A stretch of DNA of 64,000 nt, taken from NCBI GenBank assembly GCA_030063045.1, contig JAQSEB010000032.1, forward strand, positions 2,976,001-3,040,000, given 5' to 3'. The translations under genes were made by a program, and so were the position numbers. How positions within the stretch are numbered: position 1 is the first letter of the stretch; every line of letters starts with the position of its first letter. The notes beneath the pieces are model-generated. The model worked only from the letters and a program-made list of their open reading frames with translations, was not told the DNA's origin and searched no databases. This DNA comes from Pratylenchus scribneri (lineage: Eukaryota; Nematoda; Chromadorea; Rhabditida; Pratylenchidae). Shown piece by piece: positions 27,777 through 39,580 of the stretch.

Positions 27777-29622
27777 TTAGACCAGTGTGATTTTCAACAT
27801 TTCACCAACAAATTTGTTCAATTCCAAATGTGCCGCCCCATTTGCTCCTCCGCCGGTCTGAATCATTGAAAGGGCCTTCTCTCGGCATTCCAGTAGCCGA
27901 TAACGCAATAAATCATTCCTTTCCCTCCATTGTCTCAAATCCAGCTCCAATCTTCGAATGCATTGTTCGGCCAAAATGCATTTTGCATTCAATCGCACCA
28001 ATTCATTCTGGGCAAAACAAATTTTGGGGCAATTTTCACAAAGTAAAAATAATCCATTTGTGGATACTTGCCTGTAGCGTGCCATTGTAAACCTCCAAAT
28101 AGGAGCATCTTGTCTGCAATAATGCCAATTTTGGTTTCATCAATGCACATTGAGGGCATTCCGGCGGTGAAGTTGGCGGTTGGCAAATTTGTTCAATCAA
28201 AGGAACATTTACATTTTTGAGGGAAGAAGATGAGCAGGATTGACTGGGTGAAATGGCATTATTGTGGGAAGAGGATGAGGAGGAGGCGGAAGAAGAAGAA
28301 GAACTGCTGCTACTATTGCTGATAATGGTCAATTCAATGTCGGATGATTCGGATGGGCTCAGCCCGGTTTGCTGTTGCGAGCTTTGGCCCATATTGGCCG
28401 TTCCATTTTGGACAATCACCGATGAGGAGGAGGAGGAAATTTGCAATGGTGGCTGTGGGACTGGTTGAAGATTGGTTGTGGCCATTTGTGGAAGGAATTG
28501 TGGGCCATCATCATTCATTTCAAAGACTCGACCCGTTGATCCATCTTCGCCATTCCCCGCTGTTCTCATTTCCCTAATAAGGCGATTTTGGCCAAGTAAA
28601 ATATTGTTCCAAAGGTTGGCCATCAGCAAATGCTGATGCCGATCAGCCGCTGGGGGAGGAAATGGAGATGATGGCCGATTGGAAGGAATGCTAATGGATT
28701 TATCCTCTGTTGTGGAATTTTGGAGTGCTTTTGGCGGTTCTTCTACCACTTTTGGCTGTTCCTTTGCCCTACGATTCTATAAAAAAATTAATTTCATTTA
28801 TTTTGTCATTCATCCCGTCTTGCCTTCAAATGACGATGCAATTCATTTTTGTCCCGGAATGCCCAATTGCAGCATCGGCAAAGGAACACTCGGCCATTTT
28901 GATGTTCAGATGCCATATGGGCACGCAAAGCTTCATTATCTGAACAAATTGAGCAAATTAGAGTGGAATGAATTTGTTTTCTCATTTTATCTCAACAATT
29001 TTTTCAATCATTTCAATTCATTTATTCCATTCATTCATTTACCTTCCTCCCCGACAATTTCTGTGCCATTTTTTCCATCCAATGTTGGCCTTTCTTTATT
29101 CTTTCCTTCTTTTTTCAACCCAATTTCCCCTTCAGCTGCCGTAAATCTTTGATGATTTTCTCTTTCCTTTTCCTCCTCTGGCCCCAGGGTTCGCAATTTC
29201 CTTTTCCGGGAACCAGAAAAGCCGGCACTTTCCAATGCGCGAATATATTCCTCCTTTCGTTGCAAAATACGGCAAACATTCGATTTGGCAATTTCATATT
29301 TTTCAGCAATGTTTGCTTGGCTCAAATTTGCGCATCTTTCGGCCAATCGAATTAATTCCACTTTTTCTTCCAGAGTCAGCTCTTTGTACGGTTTCTTCTT
29401 TCTCTTTTCCGTCACCTTTTCTCCTTCTCCAATGTCGCTTTTCATAACATTTTCACAAATTCCTTCCTCATTTTTCAACATTTCCTCTGACTTTTCGAAA
29501 ATTGAATTCTGCTGCCCTTGCTGTTGGAATTGGACGGCCAATAAAAAAGGATTATCCGGCCGTTCATTGGTCATAGTATTCTTTGATAATTGGGAAAATA
29601 TGATGGCATTTTTGGATGGCAC
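27777..29622 (-). CDS. HTH_psq/CENP-B-type plus C2H2 zinc-finger DNA-binding protein
   Basis: A 543-aa model with four exons on the minus strand: 29622-29043, 28939-28824, 28776-28072, 28007-27777. Residues about 75-130 form a Psq/CENP-B-type helix-turn-helix (LTLEEKVELIRLAERCANLS, then NIAEKYEIAKSNVCRILQRK). A C2H2-like finger, FLCRCCNWAFRDKNELHRHL, follows. The middle is Ser-rich and disordered. The C-terminus is a probable coiled coil (ELVRLNAKCILAEQCIRRLE onward). It is likely a nuclear sequence-specific regulator. Introns 2 and 3 need GC donors (AAG/GCAAGA and CAG/GCAAGT); reading through intron 2 hits a stop at once. An alternative start at MTNERP is possible. I could not assign an orthologue. 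Confidence 0.8.
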
Positions 29623-31448
29623 TCAAAGTGCTTTAAAATTTTGGGGATGAAATGATAAAAGAGAAAGGATGAATTGGCCCAATTGGATGAATGGCCATGA
29701 ATGTTTTTTGGGATATAAAAATATGAAAGTGGGGGTATCAAAAAGGAGAATTGTGTGGGAGACGGATACTGGCAAAGGTTCCCTCTTTGCCTTTGTGATC
29801 CGCGCAACCAGCCATCCCTTTCCCCCAAGCCCCTATTAGCTAATCTCGATGCTGCCCCTGAACCAGCGATTGCAATATTCTCCCTCCTTCTTTGCATCCA
29901 TTAGCCTTCCATATTCCCTTCGCTTTCATCTCGTTCCTGTTCATCCCCACCCCCTTCCTCCATCCAGTGTTGCTCAACCAAAAATTTTTCTTGTCTTGGG
30001 CCCTGCAATGGAATATTAGCCCAAAAAATCAGCGAAAGCCAGAGGATTTGGAGGAAACAACTTGGAAAGGGGTGGAGGAGAAACGCTGCAGGTCGATGAC
30101 GTGAAAATCGGCAGCAGAGGCTTTTGCGACTTGGCAGACCCGCAAAGTCCAATATATGCAAAAAGGAACAATGAATGAATGAATATATGGACGGGAATGG
30201 GTGGAAAAGGGCCTTTTGATGACGTTTTGATGCCGCAGGGAATGGAGCCTGCTATCGGGGGAATAAAATATTTTTGGGATTTGGACTCTAGGCATTCACA
30301 CAACACAAATGAATTTCACTGTTTTTTTTTGTGGATCAACAAATGAAATCCAGAATGGAATGGGTTTTGATTGAGTGGAGGCGGGCATTCATTTGTGTGG
30401 GTGAAGAATTCAGCCGGCTGGCACCAATCCGGAATTGCTTTACTGCTCTCAATTCCAAAGAGATCAAACCAATCAAGCAAAGGCGGCACATAGGCTTATC
30501 ACCTTGCACATGGATTGTGCCCTTGTGTGCATTTCACCCATTTTTGGTGTTCCGCAATCGAGAGGGAGGCTGATTTGTGTTGATTTTGGGGCGAAAGTGA
30601 CCGATGATTGCTTTTTTTGGTTGAAGGAAAAGGAATTGCAAAGGTAGATTGAGGGTCAGGGGCATGGAAAGAAGGGAAGGAAAGCTGGTGAATGAAAGGA
30701 AAGAAAAGGTTTTAAAAATGCGCAAATGATCGAATTTAGCTGATATTTGAACAAGAAAATGATGGGTGGGAGGAGGGGAGGCCAATTGCGCGAGTGATAA
30801 AATTGCATGAATGAATGTAAATTGTACAATATTATGCAATTTTACGATTGAAAATAAAAACGAATTGGTTAGGAAAAATGGATGAATGAATGAAATGAAT
30901 GGAATGCCGGGAAGATGGCCCTTAAATGACTGATGGGATTGGCCAAATGACCACAGAACAAACAAAATATTTTTTTTGATTGGTCAACATTGATGATATA
31001 AAGTTGCTTTTTACATTGAATGAATGAATGGAATGCAAATGCAAAGGACGGAAATGAATTGTGCAATTTTTTAAATTGAGACTGGTACCCAAAAAGGGCC
31101 ATTAAATGTGTGTGGATGTGACCTGCGGACATTTTTGGGGATTTGAAAAGGCGAAGAAGATCGACACGGGATTAACGGATTAACCCGCGCAATTCATCAG
31201 AAGCGGAAGAGAGGAGGAAGCCACAACACATTTTCCAACATTTTTTGTGGGCCGTTTTTGGCGATTGCACAAAAGTCCGATGGAGGGGGATAAGCTTACT
31301 TTTTGATTGTCCATCCCTCCCTTTGAGGGGTGTATGGAATCCTCCCCCTTTCCCTCAATTATTCACATTCATCAACAACAATTGCGTATTTTCGACCCAA
31401 TTCCTGCCCTCATCATCCCATTTTTGATTTTTTAAACAAAATGAAAAT
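29623..31448. other. Intergenic
   Basis: Upstream region of the HTH/zinc-finger gene. On the minus strand, 30869-31132 contains an open stretch with FCLFCGHLANPISHLRAIF that could be a further exon of the zinc-finger gene at 31.4-31.8 kb, but the join is uncertain. Nothing else was recognised. Confidence 0.4.
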
Positions 31449-31770
31449 TCAAAAATGATTCTCACTAGAAATTTGTTTGTTGCAAATTGTGCAGCGGAAA
31501 CGTCGAAAATGAGTTTGCATTTTATGCCGAGACAATGATGACGAGTGGCAAAATTGTTTTCGGCACAACAAACATGAAAAAGTTCCTAAAATTCAGACAT
31601 AACAAAAAATAAAAATGAGGAGGACCTTTCAAATCGGGCCTTTTTAAGTTATTTGATGGATTGTCCTCGAATTGTTGCTCTTCTTCATTGTTATGCCTAT
31701 TTGGCTCTTGGGACGGTGGATGATTATCGTCTCCATTTTGCTTCAGCTGTTGATCGGCACAACACCCCAT
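31449..31770 (-). CDS. Small C2H2 zinc-finger protein (or 5' part of a larger one)
   Basis: Exons on minus: 31770-31626 and 31585-31449, joining in frame to a 93-aa product. It begins MGCCADQQ, with an acidic Asn/Gln/Glu-rich middle, then a standard finger FSCLLCRKQFCHSSSLSRHK followed by MQTH (C-x2-C-x12-H-x4-H). A second half-finger FRCTICNKQIS follows. The stop comes in the middle of the second finger. A good donor (CTA/GTGAGA) just before it suggests the gene may continue into exons at lower coordinates. If MGCC is the true start it could be N-myristoylated and palmitoylated, odd for a zinc-finger protein; the frame is open further upstream, so the start is unsure. Confidence 0.5.
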
Positions 31771-32458
31771 CTTCCGGAATTTGTCTCTGGTGGATTGAAT
31801 TGTGATGACTGCGGATTGTGAATTGAAGATGGCAGTGGCTTGGAAGCCGAATATGGAATTTGAGCAAATTTGCGCCTGGCGGCGAATGATGATGAGCAGC
31901 AAAGTTGAAGAAGACTTCCTTCCCTTTTCCGGCAGCGAGAGGAGGCGGGTAATTGGAAATCGGAAGTTGGTTGGAAGACGGATGATGAGCCCCACAACCA
32001 CCATATTGGGGTCGGGGAATGAGCAGTAGCATTCGAATTAAAAGAAGAAGAGCACTAGCTTCATTCCTCACAATTCAACATTCATTCTTTCAGGAAGAAG
32101 GAAATGGAAGGAACAAGACCAAAAGGAGCCCCATCGAATCAAGCAACCACCTCTTCCCCCCATTCTCGGGCATTGGGGTGCATCAGACTCCTCCAGTTTC
32201 TCCTTTCTTCCTGACCTGGATTTGCGCCCGAGGGGGTTGTTGGCGCTAAATCTAAATGCACTTGAAAACGGGTGTTATTGGCGGATCGGAAGAAGTTCCC
32301 CATTCCTTTATATAGCCATATTTAAAAATAATAAAATTGAATTGGATCAAGGCAATGTAAATTGTAATCACAATAACATCATCGGGATCGAGATTGTGTT
32401 TCTGTTTGAGGCAAATAAGCGATATTAAATGTTGGTGCTAAAAATTAATCCAATAAGA
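31771..32458. other. Intergenic
   Basis: No gene recognised. It is probably the upstream region of the small zinc-finger gene. Confidence 0.4.
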
Positions 32459-33508
32459 ACAGGCGAATTTATTCTTAGAAACATGCGGAATTATTCTAAG
32501 TTCGCCAGGCGGAATTAAAACAGGCGGAATTATTCTAAGTTCGCTAGGCGGAATTAAAACAGGCGGAATTATTCTAAGTTCGCCAGGCGGAATTAAAACA
32601 GGCGGAATTATTCTAAGTTCGCCAGGCGGAATTATTCTAAGTTCGCCAAGCGGAATTAAAACAGGCGGAATTATTCTAAGTTCGCCAGGCGGAATTATTC
32701 TAAGTTCGCCAGGCGGAATTATTCTAAGTTCGCCAGGCGGAATTATTCTAAGTTCGCCAGGCGGAATTAAAACAGGCGGAATTATTCTAAGTTCGCCAGG
32801 CGGAATTAAAACAGGCGGAATTATTCTAAGTTCGCCAAGCGGAATTAAAACAGGCGGAATTATTCTAAGTTCGCCAGGCGGAATTATTCTAAGTTCGCCA
32901 GGCGGAATTAAAACAGGCGGAATTATTCTAAGTTCGCCAGGCGGAATTAAAACAGGCGGAATTATTCTAAGTTCGCCAGGCGGAATTATTCTAAGTTCGC
33001 CAAGCGGAATTATTCTAAGTTCGCCAGGCGGAATTATTCTAAGTTCGCCAAGCGGAATTATTCTAAGTTCGCCAGGCGGAATTAAAACAGGCGGAATTAT
33101 TCTAAGTTCGCCAGGCGGAATTAAAACAGGCGGAATTATTCTAAGTTCGCCAGGCGGAATTATTCTAAGTTCGCCAGGCGGAATTAAAACTGGCGGAATT
33201 ATTCTAAGTTCGCCAGGCGGAATTATTCTAAGTTCGCCAGGCGGAATTATTCTAAGTTCGCCAGGCGGAATTATTCTAAGTTCGCCAGGCGGAATTATTC
33301 TAAGTTCGCCAGGCGGAATTATTCTAAGTTCGCCAGGCGGAATTATTCTAAGTTCGCCAGGCGGAATTAAAACTGGCGGAATTATTCTAAGTTCGTAACG
33401 CGGAAATAAAACAGGCGTAATTATTCTAAGTTCGCCAGGCGGAATTAAAACAGGCGGATTTATTCTTTTAGAAATTGGCTGATTTATTCTAAGAAACAGG
33501 CTGAATTA
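32459..33508 (+). repeat. Minisatellite array 4, core GGCGGAATTATT
   Basis: Units alternate between two spacers after the core: CTAAGTTCGCCA followed directly by the next core, or GGCGGAATTAAAACA inserted before it. The core is on the plus strand. The array is intergenic. The CTAAGTTCGC spacer is not seen in the other arrays. Confidence 0.92.
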
Positions 33509-33758
33509 GTAGTCTAAAATCTCCCTTCGCCTTCCCATTATTAAACATATTTAAAAATAATAAAAATATAAAATTGATTTAATGAATAAAAATATTTATT
33601 TGTAGATTATATGTATATGCACAATAAATTCACTGGATTGAAGATTGAACTGGGTTTCTTCATTATTAAATATTATTGCATATGCCGATGCCCGTATTCA
33701 AATTATTTTTCATTTCTTTACTTCTTCCTCCTCCATCAATATCAGCACAAATGAATGC

Positions 33759-35434
33759 TTAATTGAGAATATTAAAAATAAATGAGAAATATTCCCCAAA
33801 ATTCACCATTTGTTGGTCCAACATGTTGGGTTCACATTCCACCCGGATTTCAAATTTTCGCCCATTTTTATTTTGAATCCTATAGCGAATTTCGATTATC
33901 TCATTTTCTGTTCCATCTTCCTCATCGACTTTGAATGTTTGGCATTTGTAGATGAGCGACATTCCTGGCACAATTTTGACCCATTGAGCAAGATTCGCTT
34001 TGAAATTCAAGTCAATATGTTGGATAAATTGGCAAGGATTTTGGTCATTCTTTGCATGCTAAAAATTAAATTTATTTAAAAAATAAGTAAATTAATTACT
34101 TTTATTAAAGCATCGAAAAAGCTCATTTCTCCTCCATTTGTGGAATCAGCAATTTGTTGAGGCAGAAAATTATAAATTCTCATGTATTCGGGGATCCTCT
34201 TTTCAGTGATATTTTCATTTTGTTGATTTCCGACCAAATAGCGCAAAAATTCATTGTCACCACGAATTTCCCATAAAGTTATCAATGAATAGGTTTTGAT
34301 GGCATTGCAAAGAAAATTGATAGTGACAAGATTGTAGGACTTGAATGAGCCAGCAGAGATTGGCAAAAATTTTGAGATTCCAAAATTGTTGAGAAATTTG
34401 TAAAATGCACTTGTCCATCGATAATTCTCAAAATGCACAGAAACAAAATGAACCTAATGAATAAAAATGAATTTTGAATAGATTATTTGATTTGAGTTGA
34501 GTACCTTTGATAATTCCCTGAACCAATAAATTGCTGAAGCAACGGCGATGGTTGAATCAAATTTGGCAGGCAAATGAATAAAATATCGACTATTTTCTGT
34601 TCCCAACATTTCAGAATTTTCCTCATTCTCCACATCATTCTCATCCGTATTGATGAATAAATAAATGCTTTTGGGCTGGGCATTTTCTGCCGCCGTCTCC
34701 GAATAATGGCGCATTAAATTGATTGGATTTGTTATTGTTTTCTTTTGATGATCCAATTTCAATAATGTCTAAAATTAAATAAAATATATTTTAAATGATT
34801 TAAAAACCTCACCGATGTTTCCAATGCCCCCAAAATTGGTGCCAATTCCGTTGAAGGTGCTTTCAATTCTTTTCTATTCTTGAACATCCAATATTGTGTT
34901 GAGTGTTTCAAATCTTCATCAGTGAACACATGAAGTCTACCAAATTTGAATTTCGGCCATTGTTCGGCGCTTCTTGCGATTATTTTACTGAGACGATGAT
35001 TGATTAGTTGGCCATAATGCAATATTTGTTTCCTATTCAGGAATTTGAGAACTTCGAATAATGGATCATCGAATTGACATTGACAAATTGTCGACAATTT
35101 CAGACGTAATTTCTCTGCAATTTTGCCCAATTCGCCCAACTCTGTTGTAATTATTTTGACTGTTTGTTTTTCGGCATTAATAATGTTCGCCTTTAAATTT
35201 TTGAATTTATTTTTTTTAAAATTAAATAAATTAAACTTTTTGTTGGTCAATTTCCTCTTTGTCAATGAATGAGGCACTTGTGGCAGTCGAAATATTATCG
35301 GCATCTTTTTGTTGAATTATTATTTGTTTCGGCGGTTCATTGTCTTCTCCATTGATGTTCTTTATCATTGACAAACATTGTGATTTGAATTCAAGAGTTT
35401 TGTCAGCAAAATCCTTCATCAAATCCTCATCCAT
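33759..35434 (-). CDS. F-box-like nematode protein
   Basis: A 497-aa model on minus. Exons: 35434-35237, 35190-34813, 34768-34505, 34453-34100, 34058-33759. Residues about 100-140 (FDDPLFEVLKFLNRKQILHY, then LINHRLSKIIAR) resemble a degenerate F-box helix set. The rest alternates short hydrophobic strands and acidic loops. The C-terminal part (NGRKFEIRVECE, then a Met- and Phe-rich end) parallels the C-terminal region of the gene at 59.9-61.1 kb, so the two look like members of one expanded family. If F-box is right, the product would be a substrate adaptor of an SCF ubiquitin ligase. The start was taken at MDEDLMKD; an ATG nine codons upstream is also open. The gene faces the small secreted-protein gene head-to-head. 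Confidence 0.7.
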
Positions 35435-35511
35435 TATTATTCTCGCTATAAAATAGAACAATGAATTCCAAATATAGTTTCTTTGTTTAAAAGGGATATA
35501 AAAAGGTAAAA

Positions 35512-35913
35512 ATGGATCTGGGTGAATTAGAAAAACCCTCCATTAAAATGTTGAATAAATTATTTATAATTTTGCTGATAATTTCAACTCTTTTTTGCAA
35601 AATTGTTCATTCAATTTGTGCAAATAATTCGGATAATGAAATTATCGAAATTGGAAGTAAGTCTTATCTCTTATCCTTTTACATTCACATAAACGAATTT
35701 TTTATTTTAGATTGTGTAAATTTTAAATGCCCAAAAAATTATGAATGCAATCAAAATTATATTTGTTGTAAGTGAATTTTCATGATAATTTAAAATATTT
35801 AATTTTTAGGCCTCTCAGAACCAGAAAATCATAAAAATTTGTCGGATATTATCACAAATAAAGATGAAATTGTACAAATATTGAAAGAAGCTTTGCAAAA
35901 GATTTTCCATTGA
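35512..35913 (+). CDS. Small secreted Cys-rich protein
   Basis: Exons: 35512-35656, 35711-35767, 35810-35913. The product is about 101 aa, or 89 from the second ATG at 35548. From that ATG the N-terminus is a textbook signal peptide (MLNKLFIILLIISTLFCKIV, cut near VHS/IC). The mature part has a compact Cys motif, CVNFKCPKNYECNQNYICC, encoded across two introns, then an acidic helical tail ending LQKIF H. No transmembrane segment remains. The family is unknown; the layout matches short secreted proteins that parasitic nematodes release, but nothing here shows the expressing tissue. Confidence 0.75.
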
Positions 35914-36037
35914 ATTCTTTATTCGAATTTGAAAATTTTATGATTAAATTAATAATTTAATATGAATCTAGAATTCTTAAATAAATTTGTCTATTGCTTC
36001 GAATTTGTTTTGGTCCTCATTTCATCGTCGAATCTTT

Positions 36038-37760
36038 TCATTGGTGTTTTTTGGTTGCCGTTGAGTCAATGCGAAAAGTAATGCCGAATGCAGCAAGTCG
36101 GTCATAAATATTTGTGTCTTTAAAGGCGGCTGCCGTTGTATAAATGCCACTAAAGATAATAATTTAATTTTGGCAAATTAGGATGGCAAACTCATACCCA
36201 TCGCGAGGCATATTTGGTCGGTCCTTCATGATTGTAAAGGCACAGGAGAGAATGCAACCCGCAGTGGCAATATAACCGCCATCCGGTCCATCACATCGTA
36301 CAACCACTTTCTTTTGTGGACGTTCATCAAAATCGACGGCATTTTCCTCCCAACCCGATCCAAAAAACCAATATTCGAATGATGCCTTAAATAGAATAGA
36401 ATAAATTAATTTTAAATATATTCAAATTTACCTGTTTTGCCTGTTCCCGTGTAGGACCCGTTTCCTTGAACATATAACCGGAGCAGAAGCCAGGGTACTT
36501 TTGAAGGATGGCTCGTGAGAAATCATATTTTACGGCAAAATTGAAAATGAAGAGCCAAAGCATCAAAGCAATTGCCCAAAACCAGCTTTTCACGCAAATA
36601 TATGTTTCAATGGTTGCCTTAAATGGAAATTTAATATATATTTTTGTAAATAATTCATTATCAAACCGGATGAGCATGGTTCATAACAGCGTCGAAATAT
36701 TGTGACCGTTGAACAATACTTTTGTCAGCACCCTAAATTTATTTAATGATATAAAATAATTAAATTTATACCATAAATGGAAGACAATAGCATTCCAAAT
36801 TTTCATTCCACCATAACATTGGTCTAATGAAGTTGTTTTAATTGAATATTTCCACAAATAATACCGTTTTGGTGTTTTGAATTTTGGCTTCTCCAATTTT
36901 TCTGGCATAATTGCCTTTCGAATTCTTCCCAATCCGTCATTTTTCGCTTGCCATAAACCAAGAATTAATGTTTGATAAGTTCCAGCATTGAAAGAATACC
37001 CCTAAAAATTAATATTTAGAGCAAATGAGTTAAAAGTACCGCTTCTCCTGATTTAAATCGAGCGAATGTTTCGGCATGGGACAGAACTCCTTTGAAGTTT
37101 TGTTTCAAAAAGTTGGTTCCCATGTCACCTAAAAACTTTGTTTAGCTTAATACGAAACATTAAAAACAAACATGGAACCGAATCCCAACCGCATGCACTA
37201 ACAACAAAAACTCCATTTTGTTTTGCTTGTTCCCCGTATTTCATTTGCATAGTTTCAATCCACTTAAATTAAATAATTAAATGAATAACATTTATTAATT
37301 AAATTACAGCTGGTTCTCCGCTAATATCCACATGAGAAGCTCCATTCTCCACCGCGGCTTTGACCACAGCTTCACCATATAGACGATACTAAACATAAGG
37401 AATTTTTTTGTTCATTTTTTAAGTGACTCACAGGTCCAACAACGTTTACAATAACTTTGGCTTGTTTTGCCATTTCAGTCAATTGCTTATCATTACCCGA
37501 ATCTGCAACAATCACGGGTATTTGCTTCAAATCTTTGCCTGGAAAAAGGAGGATTTTATTATTTTTAACAAATTAAGACCTGTTAAATTGCCAACATAAT
37601 TTAATGTTTGTTGCAATTTCTTTTCACTTCTTCCTGCTACGGCAATGGTTGATTTATTATATTCTTCGCTATTAACAAAGGATTCGAGCACATATTGACC
37701 AGTAAAACCAGAAGCTCCATAAATGACCACATCATAACGATGATCAGAACTGGCGAACAT
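36038..37760 (-). CDS. SCCPDH: Saccharopine dehydrogenase-like oxidoreductase
   Basis: A complete 429-aa model, eleven exons on minus: 37760-37580, 37538-37432, 37388-37308, 37262-37172, 37128-37040, 37001-36865, 36823-36772, 36732-36667, 36617-36432, 36385-36198, 36149-36038; frame is kept throughout. The N-terminus is a Rossmann nucleotide-binding loop, DVVIYGASGFTGQYV. Then come VNVVGPYRLYGEAVV, HVDISGEPAW and CGWDSVPCDMG, all typical of SCCPDH. PFMGADKSIVQRSQ and the hydrophobic segment WAIALMLWLFIFNF follow, then the conserved CDGPDGGYIATAGC. SCCPDH-family proteins associate with lipid droplets and membranes; their substrate is not settled and they are not the lysine-pathway enzyme. Confidence 0.94.
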
Positions 37761-38436
37761 TGTTGGAAAGAAAAATTCTAAAAAATTTTTGATTTTAGTT
37801 CTTCATTTTATTCCTAGAGATGATAATTGATAATATCAAGAGTGAATGGAATGGGAACTCTGGGAACTAAATAATGATTTTTCATTTTTCATGGGAAAGA
37901 TATGTTATGTGAACGTTAAATTGAAAGTGGATGGAAAATAATTATCAACAAAATCGAAATCGAACCATACCACCTCATCATTAATTTATCATCTTTGGAA
38001 AATATTATGGAAAACATGTGTTGTGATTTATTTATATTTGATTCATTGGTTTTTTGGTTTGACTAACTTATAAAAAATAAGTTAAGGTTTAAGGATTATG
38101 ATTATGAATACTCTTTTTGTTTTCCATTTAAAAAAAGGGATCAATGAAAAAGAAAGCGAAATAGTAATGTTGAGTTCTCAAGCACTAGGATCTAGGACAC
38201 TTGCACAATTTTGCAATGAAAATCGATCGATAAGTGAAAACCGAACAAAAATCCAAAAAAATACATAGAAAAAAATATTTATCACATTTATATTTATCAA
38301 TTTAATACAATACAATTAGACAATTAAGGTGGGAAGGAAATAATGAATGAACAATGAAGCAATTACAAATTATGTCTATATGAGGGACAACAATTACAAT
38401 ATCATATGGGTGAGGATTGTGAAGGTGGAAGGTCAT
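37761..38436. other. Intergenic
   Basis: AT-rich gap between two minus-strand genes. No gene or repeat recognised. Confidence 0.5.
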
Positions 38437-39250
38437 CTACTTTCCATCTTTCAATGAGAAATACACCGAATCCTTCATGTTTGGCGTCGATCGTGATTTG
38501 GCAGTCTTCAGATTGTCGGCGTCACTGGCAAGTGGTTTTGGTTTTGAGCAGCACAGAATCAGGATCGAGTTGAAGACACAATATGCGGCCCAAGTTGCGA
38601 ACGGAAATCTAAAATGATTAAAATTATTCAAATAATTAAATTGGATTATGTAAACTTACATCAATGTGCCCGCTCCCTTCTCAATTCGGTCGATCACAGC
38701 AGTGGTGGCCAATGCGAGAACAGCGAGCAGTCCAGTGTTGGCGGCGAGCTGAAAAAAATCAATTTGAATCAAATGATAAGAGTTGATTAAAATTTACCAG
38801 TTTGAAGCCTCCCAGTTTGTATGCCGGTGCCATTGTAAGCCCAGTGAGGAGTGTTGCTCCATTGAGGATGTTGGCGAAGCGATTGTCCGTGTTCTCGAGA
38901 CCTTAAAATGAATAAAATCAGCAGTTTTATGCAGACCCACAAAAAAACTATACCTCCGTTCTTCCAGACCATGTAGGCAGCACAACCAAGCGGAGCAGTA
39001 GTCAGGCAGTTCATCATCAGGTAAAAGCGGAAGTTGCGTGGAACATGAGCCGGCACATATCGATTCTAAAAAGAAGAATGTAGTGATTTTATGAATTAAT
39101 GGTTTTAAATGGACTCACCTTAACAAGATTTTCGTTTCGCAATGCCAATGTTCCGATTAGGGCCGCACTGAGAGGAGGTATTGAGAACAGAGCAATGTTG
39201 CGGCAATCCGACGAGCTGAATTTGTCAAGTGGCGCTGGCGGGAATGGCAT
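38437..39250 (-). CDS. tspo: TspO/MBR family membrane protein
   Basis: A 202-aa model, five exons on minus: 39250-39119, 39065-38954, 38901-38798, 38748-38660, 38608-38437. The overall plan matches translocator protein: a first helix (IPPLSAALIGTLAL), a loop, PLGCAAYMVWKNGG (compare the family's GYGSYLVWKE), a short third helix, LLAVLALATTAVID and FPFATWAAYCVFNSILIL (compare the family's YLAWLAFTTTLNY). The C-terminal tail is longer and more charged than in most TspO proteins. TspO sits in the outer mitochondrial membrane and binds porphyrins and sterol-like ligands. Assignment is good but sequence similarity is only moderate; an unrelated four-helix membrane protein remains possible. Confidence 0.65.
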
Positions 39251-39580
39251 ATTTGATGATTGTTGTCGAGGATCGTTGCTGCTGGCAATAGAATTTGAAG
39301 GAGTTTGATGTGATCTGTGATGAAGGCAATAATTGAATGTGGGACTTTTATACCGGCTTGATATGATGCTAAGGTGCTATGCCAAATCCCAAATGGCATA
39401 AGTGACTTCATCTACTGTAATACAAATACGGTATATACAGAATTTATGATTTTTTTTTCTCAGTTTTGGCATTCAATAAATCAATTTATTTCAGTATAAA
39501 AGCATGCTTTTTCAGCTAGGTTAAACACAAAATACGCCACAATCATTCAAAATTGCCGACTACCCACCAACATTTGTGCC

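Noticed and set aside
36038..37760. Lysine-pathway saccharopine dehydrogenase (AASS)
   Set aside because: The motifs match SCCPDH-type oxidoreductases, including GASGFTGQ, GWDSVPCDMG and CDGPDGGYIATAGC, not the bifunctional lysine enzyme.
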